A DNA stretch of 64,000 nt from NCBI RefSeq assembly GCF_000003815.2, contig NC_049987.1, forward strand, positions 1,872,428 to 1,936,427. Direction: 5' to 3'. Below are positions 24,001-39,000 of the stretch, one piece after another (position 1 is the first letter of the stretch; every line of letters starts with the position of its first letter). The DNA is from Branchiostoma floridae. Lineage: Eukaryota > Chordata > Leptocardii > Amphioxiformes > Branchiostomatidae. The position numbers were made by a program, and so were the translations under genes. The notes under the pieces are model-generated. The model did not search any database and was not told where the DNA came from. It worked only from the letters and a program-made list of their open reading frames with translations.

Positions 24001-27000
24001 CTGGTCAACAACGATAACACATTTAGGTGGTTTTTTTTTTTAATAGTAAATTTTGTATATTAGTATAGATTATGGGAAGTTGGTTGCCAAGGGGTTTCCT
24101 TCGTCTGAAAATGATAAATCTTTTGTCATATTTGTCAGCGTCTTCTTGTATGTTGCTTCTGTAAGTCCGTTCTAATATCGTATTCTTTGTTCATATTTAT
24201 TTTTGATTTGTTTGTCTATTTGTTTATAGGTGATTTTTTTTTAACCCAAAGTCGGAGAAAGTGTCTCCTAAGTTCTATAGACTTTATACTTGGGCAGCTT
24301 GTGCAGACTGGAACATTTTTTTATCATTTTTTTTTATTCACAAGTAACGTTACAAATCATCAACAAAAGGTGAACCATCCAAAATACAACAAGTAAAATA
24401 CAAATCAAATAGAGCCTGGTGTATCATTTGTAGTAAGTTTTCCCCACTTCCCTAGGTGCTTCTCCATCTTCCCTCTCCTGTTGGCAATTTGAGCTTCAAC
24501 CCTTTCGAAGAAGTTAACAAAATTAATGAATGATTTGAAATTAATTGGAATAATTGTAGGGTTAAGTACTTGATTAGATGGATGACACAGCTTCTTTGGA
24601 AATATTTCTTTAACTTTGTATCCCATTGTAAGAGGTAGTTGACAGTGTTCAATGTTTTCATCCATGTTCAGGGTAGAAGTCAGATCAAACAGCCGTGGTC
24701 TCCATGGCTCCAGCGACTGCATTACTGATGGGAGGACTTAACCGGTCAGTGTGGTAGTGAGTGCGCCAGGTTTATGAAAGCGCAGACATAGGGTTGGGAT
24801 CAATGCAGACTTGTTGGAATATATCAATCAGCTAAGTTGATCATGTTGACATGAGTGTGTGTGTGTGTGTGTGTGTGTGTGTTCTCCTAAGAGTGATGAA
24901 GACAAAATGTCCCTGGCACTCGTAAAAATGTCCACCATGACTCCACAACCCCGCCACGCCACATACTAGTACTGCGACTCTTTTTCCTTTATTTTTGTTC
25001 TCTCTACAGCAGCTCTTATAACACATCTTAGCTGTGACGAGCATTCAACCAGTCGTACTACGACGGTGAGAAATTTATGAGGTGACTTTGGAATAAACCA
25101 TTATTGTCAGTATATGATAGTATATATAGTATATGATACGGGCGATGTGATCTCTGTATTCTCTCTTAATCCCACCAGACAATAACCATACAGGATAAGA
25201 GCAACAACGACGAGGTGTTCCCGACACCCGTACCCGTGTCCATCAGGACGACGCAGTCCCACCACAACGTGCACGGAGACTCCTACCACGGCAGGGAAAG
25301 TCAGTCGAGTCCTTCCCCTGCATGCTGGTGAGACGAGCTGCATCGCTGAAGGAACCGGAAAAGACGTCCCTGCGCCTTATTAAGTCGGGAAGTAGGAGAG
25401 CCACACATCACCCAGAACAGCGCCGTCGACAGGAGGAATGCAACGAGAGGGGAGTACCAGTAGCAGATCTAGAACAGCCAATCGATTGCGCTGCTACAAC
25501 CATAGAAAATCTAAAACTAGTTAGAGAATTCACGGACTCGTTTTGAGTTGATTTATACTATGGCTATGTATCTAAGTGTATATATTGTAGTAGTTGATTT
25601 TACATGTACATCTAAGAACCGTACATAAGGTTAACCTCAGCGACGACGGACCGAATCGAACCGGAGATGGATGTACTAATGGAGAAAACCCCCATAGGAA
25701 TATGCAGTACAATTATTATGTATCAAGCTGTGACCGAAGTTAGCTGAGTCAGCATTATGTAGTAACATCAAACTACTTTAACAGTCTCCCGTGCCAAGTG
25801 TACGGAAAACCTTGTCTCTGCGTCCTTCCTTTATTCTAGCTGTGCTAGTCCTAGTAGTCTTCAAAGCAGAATCTAAACAACATGGAATTATCAATTGGTT
25901 TTATGTCTTGCTTGAAACATGTGACCTACGTATCTTTCAAATCCAGGCAACCACGTGAAAGCACATCATTCCATATTGTGAAAAGCGAAATATTTAAAAG
26001 CAAAAGCTGAAAAAAAAAACATCGGCCAAAATCTGTGCCATATTGGTCTTTATTGTCTTGTTTAAAACAGTATGAATTGTTTAAACCGGATGAATTATGT
26101 ATGTATGTATGTAAAACAGTTCTTCTTCTTCTTCTTCTTTCGGTTAGGCTGCCAACCTCATCTTTTTGAGGAATCTGCAGCCGTGGCAACATGGAGAGGT
26201 TCACTGCGCAGACTGAGGGGGGATTATATTTTGGATTTAAACATAGATAAGGATGGGGATAGCGCCGCCTCCGCTGGGAGGCCGTTCCAGTCTCTAATTG
26301 TACGTGGGAAGAAGGCATTTTGCCTGTATTGGGTTCTACTAGTCGGTACCTTGTATGCTGCGGGATGGGTCGATCTCGAACTTCTAGCTTGTGGAGCGGG
26401 ACTCGTTTTGCAGTTAATAGCCAGTTCCCCTGAGTGGTATTTATAAAAAGTGACCAATCTGGCCCTCCGTCGTCTCTCCTGGAGTGTTGGCCACTCAAGG
26501 TCGTGGAGCATTTCGCTGACACTGGAGGACCGTCGATACCTGTTTGACACCCACCGGGCAGCCCTACGCTGGACCGCTTCGAGCTTCGCTATATCCTTTG
26601 CTGTATAGGGGTCCCAAACGGGACTAGCAAATTCTAGTAATGGTCGGACTAATGTAACATAAGCAAGGTTTTTTATCTTTTTGGATCCTACCTTTATGTT
26701 TCTTCTCAGAAACCCTAGGGTTCTGCTGGCCTTGTTGGTGATGTTTGCGATGTGCGTACACCAAGTGAGATTGTAGGTAATTGTCACTCCTAGATACTTG
26801 GCTTCCTTGGTTGAGACAAGAGTGTGACCATGAAGTTTGTAGTTCATTGTTTGGGGGACCCTCTTCCTTGTGATATGGAGTGCTTGGCACTTGTCTGGAT
26901 GGAAACTCATCATCCAGGTTTGCTCCCACTCAGCAAGACGATCCAAGTCTTCTTGAAGTATTTCCTGATCCCTAGTCGAGCTGATAGTTTTGTGTGCCAA

Positions 27001-30000
27001 GGTGTCGTCTGCAAACAGACGAGCAATAGACGACAAACTGGTAGGGAGGTCGTTTATATATAGTTGATTTATCTACTGCTCAAAATCAACCTTTGTATAA
27101 CTCCAAACAACAACCACGTGAAAGCACATCATTTCATACTTTGTAAAAAAAGATATCGACAAAAATCTGACATATTGGTCTAAACTATTTTTTTTGACCT
27201 CGTAAAAGCATATCATCCCACATTACAAAAAGAAAAGCTCAAATAAAATTGGCAAAATCTGTGCTATATTAGTCTTTATTATGTTCTTTAAAACATCTTA
27301 TTTTTCTACCACTCAAAATCAGACGACTTTTTATAACTCCAAACGACAACCACTTGAAATCATGTCATTCCAAATCGTAAAAAGCAAAAGCTTGTATAAG
27401 AAATAACGGCAAAGAGCTGGAACATATTGGTCTTCATTATAACATTCATAAAGCATGCAAAACGTAATAATCTGTAACAGTGTGTACTGCCTATGATATG
27501 CAAGAAGTGCAGTCATTCCCGGCTATGTGAAAAGACCGTTCTCTTAAACCATTAACCCTGACACAAAGAATGCCTAAGCAAAGAATAAATAAACAGCTAG
27601 AATAATCCTTACATACCACTGTTGACACCCCCATGTTTGGCCAAAAATCAATTCCCAAGGGAATGCATTCGTGCAATTTTCTAAATTCTTTCAAAGCGAT
27701 CGTAATACTGTAGAAAATGCCTCCGCCCCTGAGGCGTCGCCAAAAAACTGAGTTTCATACAGGTAGATGTTTGAAGCTGTACATATAATGCCTGTTCCGA
27801 AACCTGGGCCCGGTCGGCTATCTTTCGGAAACGGAATATATGATAAAAAGGGCAACAAAACATACAAAATGGGAAAAACTTAGTCATGGGTATAGTCTAT
27901 GTACTATATAATCCTCGGTAAACACTTCTATTTTTCGTTTCCGCAAACATCACGGCTGGGCCCTACTTTGGATATGGAACCAAAGCCTTACAGGGTGGTT
28001 CCAGGACGATGGATTATTCAAAATGGGAGTTTCGATGTATATATCGTACCTTGACATATTGTTCCATTGCCTTCATATCCCACAGGACACTCTCCACACT
28101 CGTACCCATCCACATCAGCTGGCGGGGGTAGATCCGTACAGTTCACTCCAGGGAAACAAGGGTCGAAGTTCGCTGCACAGGCGTCGATATCAGTTTCACA
28201 GTGTTGACCTGTATAGCCATCCTGGCACACACACTCCAGGATGATGAACCTACAAGAAAAAAAAAAAAAACTATGGAGCAACGGGTATTGGCATATGAAC
28301 TGCCCCTAAAGGAAAAAGAACGCTCAGCATCACATGCCAAGAGCTACATAGTTGAGGCATTTTTTTCTTATTTGCTGTAAAACACAGGGGCAATGTGGAA
28401 CTGCACTTAAGTTCGTAACGTACTTTAATGTGCTACAAACAAAGAACAGACAGACGGTAAAGGTAAGCCAAGGGCCTTTTGAGCCGTAGGGGCGTGAGTT
28501 CTCTACCTCCTGGATGTTATAAGAAGGAGACTTTTAAAACTCCCAAATCGAAGCCAGGTACCCATATTTATACCTAAGTGGAGTTACAAGACTTTCCCAA
28601 TGTTACCAGATCGATCTCATGACAGGATTCGATCCTAGGACCTTTTGATTCAGGGTTAAATTCCTCGCAGTTTCCCCATCCGACACAACATGATTTTTTA
28701 TGAATATCGTTGATAAAATCTCCATGCAGAAGCTCTAAATCAGTCTCTTGGCTTATAAATGAATAGGCACAAACTTTATTACAAGGGCTACGTAGTGCTA
28801 AGGACATGAAAGGTTTTTGTTACACATGCTAATAGATATAAATGACTGTGTACCTCTCGTCATCACTGACAAGTGAGGGGTCCATGCTGCTGCTGGTGTT
28901 GCAGGACCCGTTGTTTCTACAGGAGCACATGTAGACAACAGGCCAGTACTCAGCTGAGCTGTTCTCTGTGTTTGTCGCCATGAGCTGTTAATTAAAAAGC
29001 ATATTAATTACTAAATGACATTAAAATAACTTCAATACAAGATACTGACTGCTCGGCTGAAGATCTGCCCAAGGCTATGGAGGATTGGAAAGGATGGAGG
29101 GAAAGAGTCATGCCCGGATGATGAGTACAAGTATTCCAGTGACGCTGTAGTAGACAGATGTCACTCAAAACGTCCGGAAGTGATCTCTGAATCTTACTTA
29201 TCCAGTCGTAGAGATTAAAATAATTTCACTTATTTTTATTTTATGTACTAATCCAGAGACACATGTCGCCAGTAGAGCGGGTTTCGATGAGCACTGGGTA
29301 CATACATAAAACAAATATAAATGCATCGAAGATTAAAATAATATCATACAAGAAACCAAAGAAATACATACTAGTGATGCAAGTAACTCAGTATAATATA
29401 TAAAGTAAATAAGGTAGAAAATGTAAGTTGCATATCAATGCTTTGTAAACAAAACAAAATAAACAGTGTTAAGTGACAACGTTTACTGATGTTCAAGATG
29501 TTTTAAATGTACGGAATCGAGATCGATTAAATAGCTACATACCTGGAGGTTGAAGATTTCGTCGGACGTCACATTCCATAAAAGGGTGACGTTATTGTCG
29601 TTGATAAAGACGGAGACGTCCGGTGGTACTTCGTCGCCCGTTTCGATCGTCAGGTTGAGGCCGGCGGGATCAGAGACGTTGACTTGTATCTCCACAACAT
29701 CTCCTAGGTTTACATACACGGCCTCTGGTCCAGAAATAACTGGTGGGAACGTGTCTGAAAATCAAAACGTAAAAATATGATGTTGTTAATGAAGTAAATA
29801 TTTAACATATGGCATGCACCCTGGGTAGGTTGGCAAGTGCAATTCAAAATGGCCGACTTCTCTCGTTTTTTGGTGGCCGAATAGTTACTGGGGGATCACG
29901 CGAGTAAAAAAAAAAATATGTGAATGTAGAATGCATATGTCTATATTCAATCTCCACACAAGTAAATACGATTTGAGTACAGTCCACATAGATATAGACT

Positions 30001-33000
30001 GCATAAAAGTACTGCTAAATTTAAAATACCTCGAGCAGATACGCTGTTTTCAAAGTTCTGCTCTTCTGCCTCCGCCAGTCTCCCGACGTCGATGTCCCCC
30101 GTCTCGGCGACGTCAAACAGGCACGACGTATCGTTCCCGCAGACCTCACGCGCCTCGTCCTCTAGTTCTGAATCACCGAAGTTCAGTTCATCGGTGAATT
30201 TCGGAAGGAAACCGTCAGAAGTAAAGTTGCTGGAATCTTCACCGGGCTTGTATTGAAAGATGGACTTCTTTGGACCATCACCATCTGTTACTCGCCCTGT
30301 GGTACAAAGAATATGGTATTCATTATAACACAAATACAGTAACAACCATGGCATCAATTTTTGAACAAAAAATATGATAATATGTTTTAAAAAATCAACG
30401 GCCATTTCTCTTTTTAATCCATATCTTTCACTCTTCGCAATTACCAGATTTTAATCTGCACCTTTAGTAACATATTATATAAGAAAAATATTTTAAATAC
30501 AGTTCAATCTCTGCATTTGGATGAAAAATATGTTTACTTTTTTAGTGACATCCATCACTTTTCTGTAGCATTACTAGAAGTAACTAGCAGAGCAATGCAA
30601 GTACATCTAACAAAAATGTAACACGACAAAGTCACTACCTCAGATCTTAGCTGTATGCAAATGTCACTGATATGTAAATCTTTTCTTGATAATTCAAATG
30701 AACTGATATTGTCCTGGAGGGATTTGACAACTGAACGTGCGAAATTACATCTTCAAATTTATTCAGTTGTTGATGATAAATTGTCTCCAAACCATTGGGT
30801 GTCCTACGCTCATAAATGTATTGTCATATCTGTAAACTCACACGAGCTTCCCATCTCAAAGATTTGTCTCTCCGAAGATTTGAAAGAAAGTAAGGTGCCG
30901 TTGAAGAAATCAAAGTCGTTTGAAGTGTCGCCTTCCCATCTTCCCAAGAGGCCCCGCGTCTTGTTCATGTACTCCTCGGGTGCAGAAAACTCCATGAAGA
31001 GCATCGCCTGGATGGAATCGTTATCAAAAGCACAAAAATACAGTATAAAAGATTTGACGATTCTTTCGATAAAACTTGTCGATTCAAACCTATTTCCTTA
31101 AAAAAGTAGTTGGATACTGTCTACATTTTTACGACACTGAAAATAAGCTGCGTGAATCTAGGAATTGTAAATAGAAGACAACTTTTACACGTATACTGAT
31201 GACACGTTATTTTCACAAGAGAACATAAAAAGCATTTTTTTTAATTTTCTGGAACATTCTTCACAGATAAAAGTCTGGACAATATATATTCAGTACAATG
31301 ACTGACGCAGCAATGAAATTTAACACTTTTGACGCAAGAACATGCCATACATAGTACATACGAATTTGTTTACCTAGTAAAAATTCTACGCACTTATGTA
31401 GGTGCACTGAATTTTTCGCGGTCAAACAACAATAAGCGGGTTACTGAAGAAAATGATAACGAAAACCTATGAAACCTAAACTAAGGGGGAAACCTACGAT
31501 GCCTAGTCGCGTCTTGATATACCTGACACAGCATACAGGTGCTAATGTAGATAACATGATGTAGAGTGGACAAAAATTACCTTATTTGATGTAACTTTCA
31601 CTGTTATTCCGCTGAAAAAGACGATGAGTATGGAGTTGTTGGATGGTTGAGTTAAGACGGCGGTTTGATCAACTTCTAACTCGAAATCTTCCTCTTCAAA
31701 CAGCGTCGTGTTGACTGCGGGGTTGTTAACGTAAACTTCCACTCCAGATTCACCTTCCAAGTTGACTTGAATACTGGTGTGGTTCTTTTGAGAAGCAGCA
31801 ATGGCACAGAAGACTGTTGCATGGCTGCTTCCTGTGAACAAACAAAAATAAAAACAAAAAAAAAAACGTCGCTTTAAACAATACAGTTGGGCATCGTGTT
31901 TGGCGTAACTGGTAGAGTGTTCGGCTTGGAATCTATAGGTCCCGAGTTCGATACCCTCCGTGCCCCGACGTTGTGCCTTTGGGAAAGGCACTTTACACTA
32001 GCCTCCATAGCAGGCTCTCTATGGAGGCTAACTTTACACGACCTTCCTTACTTCACCCATATGTACAAATGGGTACCTGACTTTGGTCGGGAAGGTAAAA
32101 GAAAACCACTCTTACCTTCTGATTGTACTGTGTATGTGGCACTGTTATTATACGTTACTAACTTGAGTGCAGTGCCACATTGTAGCCGTCTGCCCAAAAG
32201 CAAGTAGAAAAAAGCTATACATTATAGGCAACGTTGTGTTCATTTTACACATCTGTACTCGAACACAGCGTGGCGGCAGGGATTCACAGTTTACATCTCC
32301 TATGATAAACGTGAGCAAGGCAAATTATGTCCGTAGATAATATCCCTTCCTTATTCTTCTTCCTAAATACTTCAAAGAAGAAATGGACCTGTTAGCAAGC
32401 TCGGTGCTTAGCCCTCAAGCATGTGCAATGACTTCTTCGTTACAAGTCATCTCTTTGTACATAAGCTATGGCCCAATTTTTTTTTTCTGTTATCTCCACG
32501 CAGATATACTCTTACCAAACTAGTAATTCTCGCCAGAACTCTATCTCCAGTAGTCTTTTTTTTACTTTATTTCAGGCACTCACCGGCCCATTTGAAACAA
32601 AGGCAAACATGAAAAACAGAATATGTACAAGTTGAGTGCCAAAATTGAAAGTGTTACCTTTCGCAAAGCATGTCCTTCCCTGCACCTGATGTTCTCCATT
32701 GTCTACATCCACCACCACGAACTCCCCCAGCCCGTTGAAAGCGTACCGCACTCCGTCCAGTGTGGTGATATGGGGGTCTCCCCAGGCACGGATCCAGCCT
32801 TAAAGAAAACATTAACAATGTATAACTTTAAGTAAAATTAGATTGTGAAGCTAATAACACCTTAATACAGCATTTGATTGTATTCAATCTGAATAAGATT
32901 AATTAAAGCCTGGCGTTTTTACAAAACATTCAGCTTTTCTGATGTTATAGAATATTATAGAATATTATAATTCAAAACCTTTAATACTGACTACAGGTAT

Positions 33001-36000
33001 TGCAGTTTGAATTCCTTCGCTGACATCACAGTGAAAATTGCAGGTGATTTAGAAGGATTTTTGCTGACAATTCAACAATGTGTCAGTGAGTGAATACATG
33101 ATAATTTATTATGATGTCTGCTTTGTTTATCGCAAAACTTAATTGTTGAATCATCTTCCCTGTTCACTGACTGTGACTTTGTAAGATAAATTAATGACTT
33201 GAAGTATGAAACATGTATTTAAATCAGTCATTACTGCTAGTATAAATATATAATTAATTCAGAAATTTTAAACAGCATCAACTGTGTTTCTTCAGTAAAA
33301 GTATACAGAACTTGGTTTCATAGGTTTTTTGTTTCAATCACTGAAGAAAAACAATGGAAGCTGTTTGAAACGTTTACACATATTTGCACATTTGGTGTTT
33401 ACTAAGGTATCAGGACAGTTCGGCACGTGGACACTTCGGCCCGGACATTTCGTCCCCAAGTCCAGGACACTTCGGCCCCAAGTACAGGACACTTCGGCCC
33501 CAAGTCTAGGACACTTCGGCCCAGGCTCAAAGGACACTTCGGCCCTGCTAGTTCCTGTGTGCGTGGGCATGCTATGCAATGTACAAATTAATCTCGTAGC
33601 TCGCAGTTGTAAGGACATTGATTTCGATATTTACGATGAACAGTTAATGCTAGTCGGGTGTTTTGAGCAGTAGATTCATTTTTAAGCTGTACATGTAAGT
33701 TACTTATGTTGTACATTAAAAAAAATATCTGTAACAGGTCGCGTTGTGGAGTATTTTATAGGACTGTTTAAGACGGCTAACTATACATCGCAGTAGGTAA
33801 GACATCAGGTAAGCTAGGGTCATGCAGAAAACCGGAGAAAAAAGGGATCTTCATGCCCCGAAAACGCAAAAAAAATCGCTATCACTAATGACGATTTCCT
33901 CGAGTAGACAGGAGAACACTATATCATATATTGTACAAGTAAAATCATACGTCCTAGGATCATACGTTATTTAGTCAACTCAGGCTACGTGATAGATAAC
34001 TATCGTGGAGTGACTCGGGGCCGAAGTGTCCTCGGCTTGGGGCCGAAGTGTCCTCGGCTTGGGGCCGAAGTGTCCTCGGCTTGGGGCCGAAATGTCCTGA
34101 TTGCCAGGGGGCCGAAGTGTCGATGTGCCGAAGTGTCCGACATTCTTTACTAATACCAAAAGTGTTTACACCTAAAATGTACAAACGTCTGTGTTCAGGA
34201 TTAATACATTGCAGCAAGAAATTAGTAGCTATTCTATTTTAATGTCATAATCTAATTTGTATTTTGCATTGATTAGTGCCATTATTTGGAACACATTGCG
34301 CATGGGCACAAACCTATATGAAGAGGATATTGTCGGCACGGATTTCCCGAAGACGGCACGGACCAGGGCCGGTACTGAGAGAACCTGCGACAGTACCACC
34401 CGGACCTCAGCCGGCCGGAGTCAACGCAGCACTGGCGATGAACCTGTTGATCACTCAAACGGTTGTTCTGACAGGGACAAAAGGACTTATAAGACTCATA
34501 AGGACTTTAAACGATAAAAACACTATCTCTGTTAAATACTTCGAATCTTGCCCGTTCCCTTATAACATGAATGAAAAGCGAATTGCTGGCCGATTTGAGC
34601 TTTTATGAATAAACAAAGATAATATTTTAGTCGAATTGATAACAATTTTAGAACCTACTTATAAAACAAGGGATTCATTCGGAGAAAGTTGAACACGTGT
34701 TATATGAAGGTACTCTCCTAAAAGAGATTACGCTTTACTTGTTTTGACGTCTTTTAGACGTATTGGTATGAAAGTTAATACGTAAATTGCAATGTAAGAA
34801 AAATGAACTTCTCCAGCTCAAGAAACATAACTGAATGGAATTTTCGGCAAAATATTTTTAGTCGGCGTTTTCTTTTTGTCAGCTCTTAAAGAACACCTTA
34901 CAAAATAGAAAGCCCTACAAATAGCGTCTATATTGTATACAATTGGTACATAAACTAAAATATTCTGTCATATCTAGAAATTTGAGTCGCTCCCATCAAC
35001 TTCCTGAATATAGTGTTATTTTCATAGTTTACCTATTTAGATCGATCGAGAATTCAGAAATAAACGTCGTAAACGTTCGCCTTACGACAATTAAATGTCC
35101 TCCTTGTGATCCCCTCAGCAGCCTTCCTCCTCCAATCCTCCGTCTTAAGAAAACCACCTGGTGACGTGACCACCACCATCCCCGCCACACAACACGTGTT
35201 TGCCACCAGTAGTGTGCAGGACTGTAGCAGCATGTACGGCTGATAGAGTACCGTCTACCCCCGTAGGTGAACACGTACCGTCTTCTACTTTCAGCACAGG
35301 ATCGCGAGATGCTGTAGCTGTACCTATAGTATATAGTTCCTGTATTTTAGATTAATATTGATAAATAGGTAGGATGTTTGCCTCGTGACCAAGAGGTCTC
35401 GAGATCGAATCCGGCTGCCGTGTCACCGATCTTGTGCCTTTAGGAAAGGCTTTTTACACCGATTTCCTCACTATACTCAAGTGAAATGAGTACCTAGCTT
35501 CGGCTCGGATAGGACGTTAAATGGAGGTCCTGCGTCTGAGGAGAGCCATACCCCACGCATGTTAAAGAACCCCCACACGTGCAATGACGCGGTGTGTGAT
35601 GGTGCAAATCCTTCTATCGGGAGTTGGCGATTCACTACAAATCACCTTGACGGGAGACCTAACGCATCCCCGTCTAGTATTCAGCTATTCGAAAGGGTAT
35701 ATCACCCCGTAAAGGTATAACCCCGTCGTGTGTAAGCACGTCGACCTATGATGCATGATGTTGATGATGAGATTAATATTTTTGCAATGATAAGCCTTCG
35801 CGCATAGTATGCATGTGCGACTGGTGCATAGTAATGACCTGCGTCAATGTTAACATTTGGCTTTCGCATATAGTTATCATGCCAAATTACAGGTATGTTA
35901 AAAAGGTACCATGCATTATCTGTATGATACTACAAACGGTATTAGACTTACGTGTTGTCATGATATGCTTGTTCTGCAGTACAGGGGCACGTGTATGCCC

Positions 36001-39000
36001 AGCGCAGCCAGTTGTAGACGTTTCGTAGAAACCAGTCAAGTCCCCTGTCATCCTGCTGTCTCCTGATCCACACAGCGCACTGCACCACCGACGGTTGAGG
36101 CACAAACGGGTCGTCCTGTCTTTGAAGAGGGTAGCTCCAATGACCTGTTGGCGAAATATAAAAAAAATGCCTATCAGGCGTATCTTAAAGATTTATTACC
36201 TCAGACCCAATTTTTGGCGGTCGTGGTCGCGTTAGCCAGGTGATTGCCTTGAAAAGATCACTTTATGCTTACAAACAAATGTCAATGGGGACATTATTGA
36301 GGGGACGGAAAAAACGTAATCGTAATGACCAAGTCGGCTTGAAGAGGTGGTCGCTTGTGCAGGTTTAACTGTATTGCCATTGCTATTCAATAGGTACTCT
36401 TATTTACATCTCCCACTCTTGTAGTTTAACTTTATAGTTTACAGTCATGACTTTTAGATATATCCGCGAACTGTACTTCTAAAAATCAATTTTGACCAAT
36501 TTCTCATACCATGTAACTGTAATGGCACATTTTTATCATGAATACCTCCATACGTAGACCATGCGCTCTTCATCCTCATTGTCCCCGAGTACGCCATGTC
36601 CATGGCATTGTTCAACCAGTAACCCTGGCCGGCGTTATATCCGGCCACTGCAATGGCATTTGGTCGACTAGTTTGACCCAACAGTTCATCTAAAGTAAGG
36701 AAAAGAAATGGTAGTTGTAAACGCGCATTTTCTAGAAAAGAAAAAAAAAACCATATGATTTCTTCGCGCGAGGAGTGAAGGAGGCAGTGTACATTAGAGC
36801 CCAGCGGTCCACACTCAACAGAGACGGGGGCGGCATAGACTTTCTGATACTTATGACCCCCGCCTGCAAAAGTGGCGTGTTCTTGACGTCACTGATGGAG
36901 ATAGAAGTGTCATTCTGTGAACAAGATCGACGGAGTTTGACCGATAATTTAGGGTAAGTCCCTGTATTAATTCAGTGTTGGAGAGAAAGTTCTATAATGT
37001 ATTCTACCAACACGGATTAACTTTCATGCTAACTTTGAAATGAAACTTCAGAGTCCTCTGCATGTCACATTACCATGTCATGTGGCGAAACAAACTGTGG
37101 CAAAACGTACTGTGGCGAAGTGACAATGTGGCGAAACGACCAAAATCCAATATTAGTTTACAGATTCTTCTTTCTAACTGACTCGCCAACGCTACACGTG
37201 TTTCTCCCACAGACGTGAGATGGGGCAAATAGTAATAGATTGATCCACAAATAGAAGAGTAATTTGTTTCCATCATACCTGGACTTGCCCAACCAATCTT
37301 CATCGTAGGATAGATGAAGTGAGCAAACGAATGTGTCCCGTCGGTTGACAGTACCAACTGGAAGCTATTCCTCTGAGGGTTTATTTTAGAAAAATAAGAA
37401 GAAAACCATCATAATGCAACTCTTTAGTACGAATTGATACATATATGTTGGCAATTATAATGACTATAGTAAATATTGAAAAAAAAAACTCAATTATAAT
37501 TTAGCAAAAACTCACCGGAAGCCTGCTATTGTCGACAGGACAGAATCCTCCCGGGCAGATATGGGGGTCAGGTACAACGTTACTCCATGTCACCACCACT
37601 GCCCATACTGGGTCATAATCTAAGTTTACAGAAAGGGTGTTTTAATTATCTAAACAAAGTTTCTTTGTTTATTTTCGCAATAAAAGACATACTGATTTGA
37701 AAATAAGTTTCTTTTATTTCCACAATAAAATACTAGTACATAAAACAATACAAAATAGAAAAAAAACAGGTTTAGTTGTACAATACAATAGAGTAATACA
37801 TGGAATGTGATACATACGGATAATAAAATAACGAATTAAGATAAGAATTGAACTTATATGTCAATTACAAGGGCGGAAATGCTATGATCTATACATTGAT
37901 AAGAAACTTAAAAAACGTACTTTATCAAAGCATTTACTGTGCTGTGTAAACTATTCTGTATCCCTACTTACATTATGGCGACAATTGAATGAAGGCCTTT
38001 AAATATGACGCCATATACACCTCGGAGCAGATCATTAACTCTTTATTGAAGGATGTTATAGAAAAAAGTTATGATAAAACTTACATGGAAGATAAAATCC
38101 TCTTGTAGACCGGCCATCGTCACGGGCACGATTGAGAATGGCCGCTGTGTAAGAGTTCCCGTCGTTCTTTGCGTACAGCTCGTAGAAGAGTTTGGTACCC
38201 AGATGTAAAGCGTTGTCCAATGGGCTCAGCGGGCGGGAATTTGCTAGAAATGGCGCGATAACAGCAGAGTACATCCACTGATGACTCGTGAGCCTGATTG
38301 GCCAGTACGGTCGCCGAATCATGTCGAAGGAAACGATCCCGTTGTCACAAATCTATTTAGGGAACAACAAAATGTTGTTAAAGCAAATGATTTCTTGTTA
38401 CACTTACAGGTACACTCATTGACTTCTAGGATAATCGAGGTAATGTATTCGGTTTACGTGTTTCATTCTGTAGAAATTTCTTCATGGTAAATTAGGAGAA
38501 ACTTGATGTGTATCGGAAAATTGTGTAACCGCAGACACGCAGGATGACAAAGTTTTTCTGGTCGGACCAGTGTCCATATTTTGGCAGAACTAGAGATAAC
38601 TTTACGATGATAAGAAATAAATGCACGAAACTCTGAAACTCGTAGAGAATTAGGTATTAAGTTTTTCTTCAACATTGAAATTGACACATTTCATATGGCA
38701 GGATGATTGTTGGAATTTGTGATACGATATAAAGCCATGTTGATTTGATATGTATGACATCCCCTGGGAACTACAAAACTGATGGGAGCGAGCGAATAAA
38801 TTTTTTTTTCCCAAAAAAAGTTACCTTCAGTATGAAAGCTAAGTGGTCAGGAAGGTTGAACAAAGGACTAAAACACATTGTATGGTATACCAACTGTTAG
38901 GTGTAGGGACCATGATAACTGTGTTAATGTTACATCACGAACGATCAGAAATAAATTTCTTTATAACTTACGTGTATGTAAAGGTGACGGCGTCCAAAAA

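Noticed and set aside
31888-31970. Possible tRNA gene with A and B boxes
   Set aside because: The acceptor and anticodon arms do not fold convincingly, and the body continues as a SINE shared with 35365-35780.
33329-33673. Plus and minus frames of about 100 codons
   Set aside because: They translate the GGACACTTCGGCCC array and have no other support.
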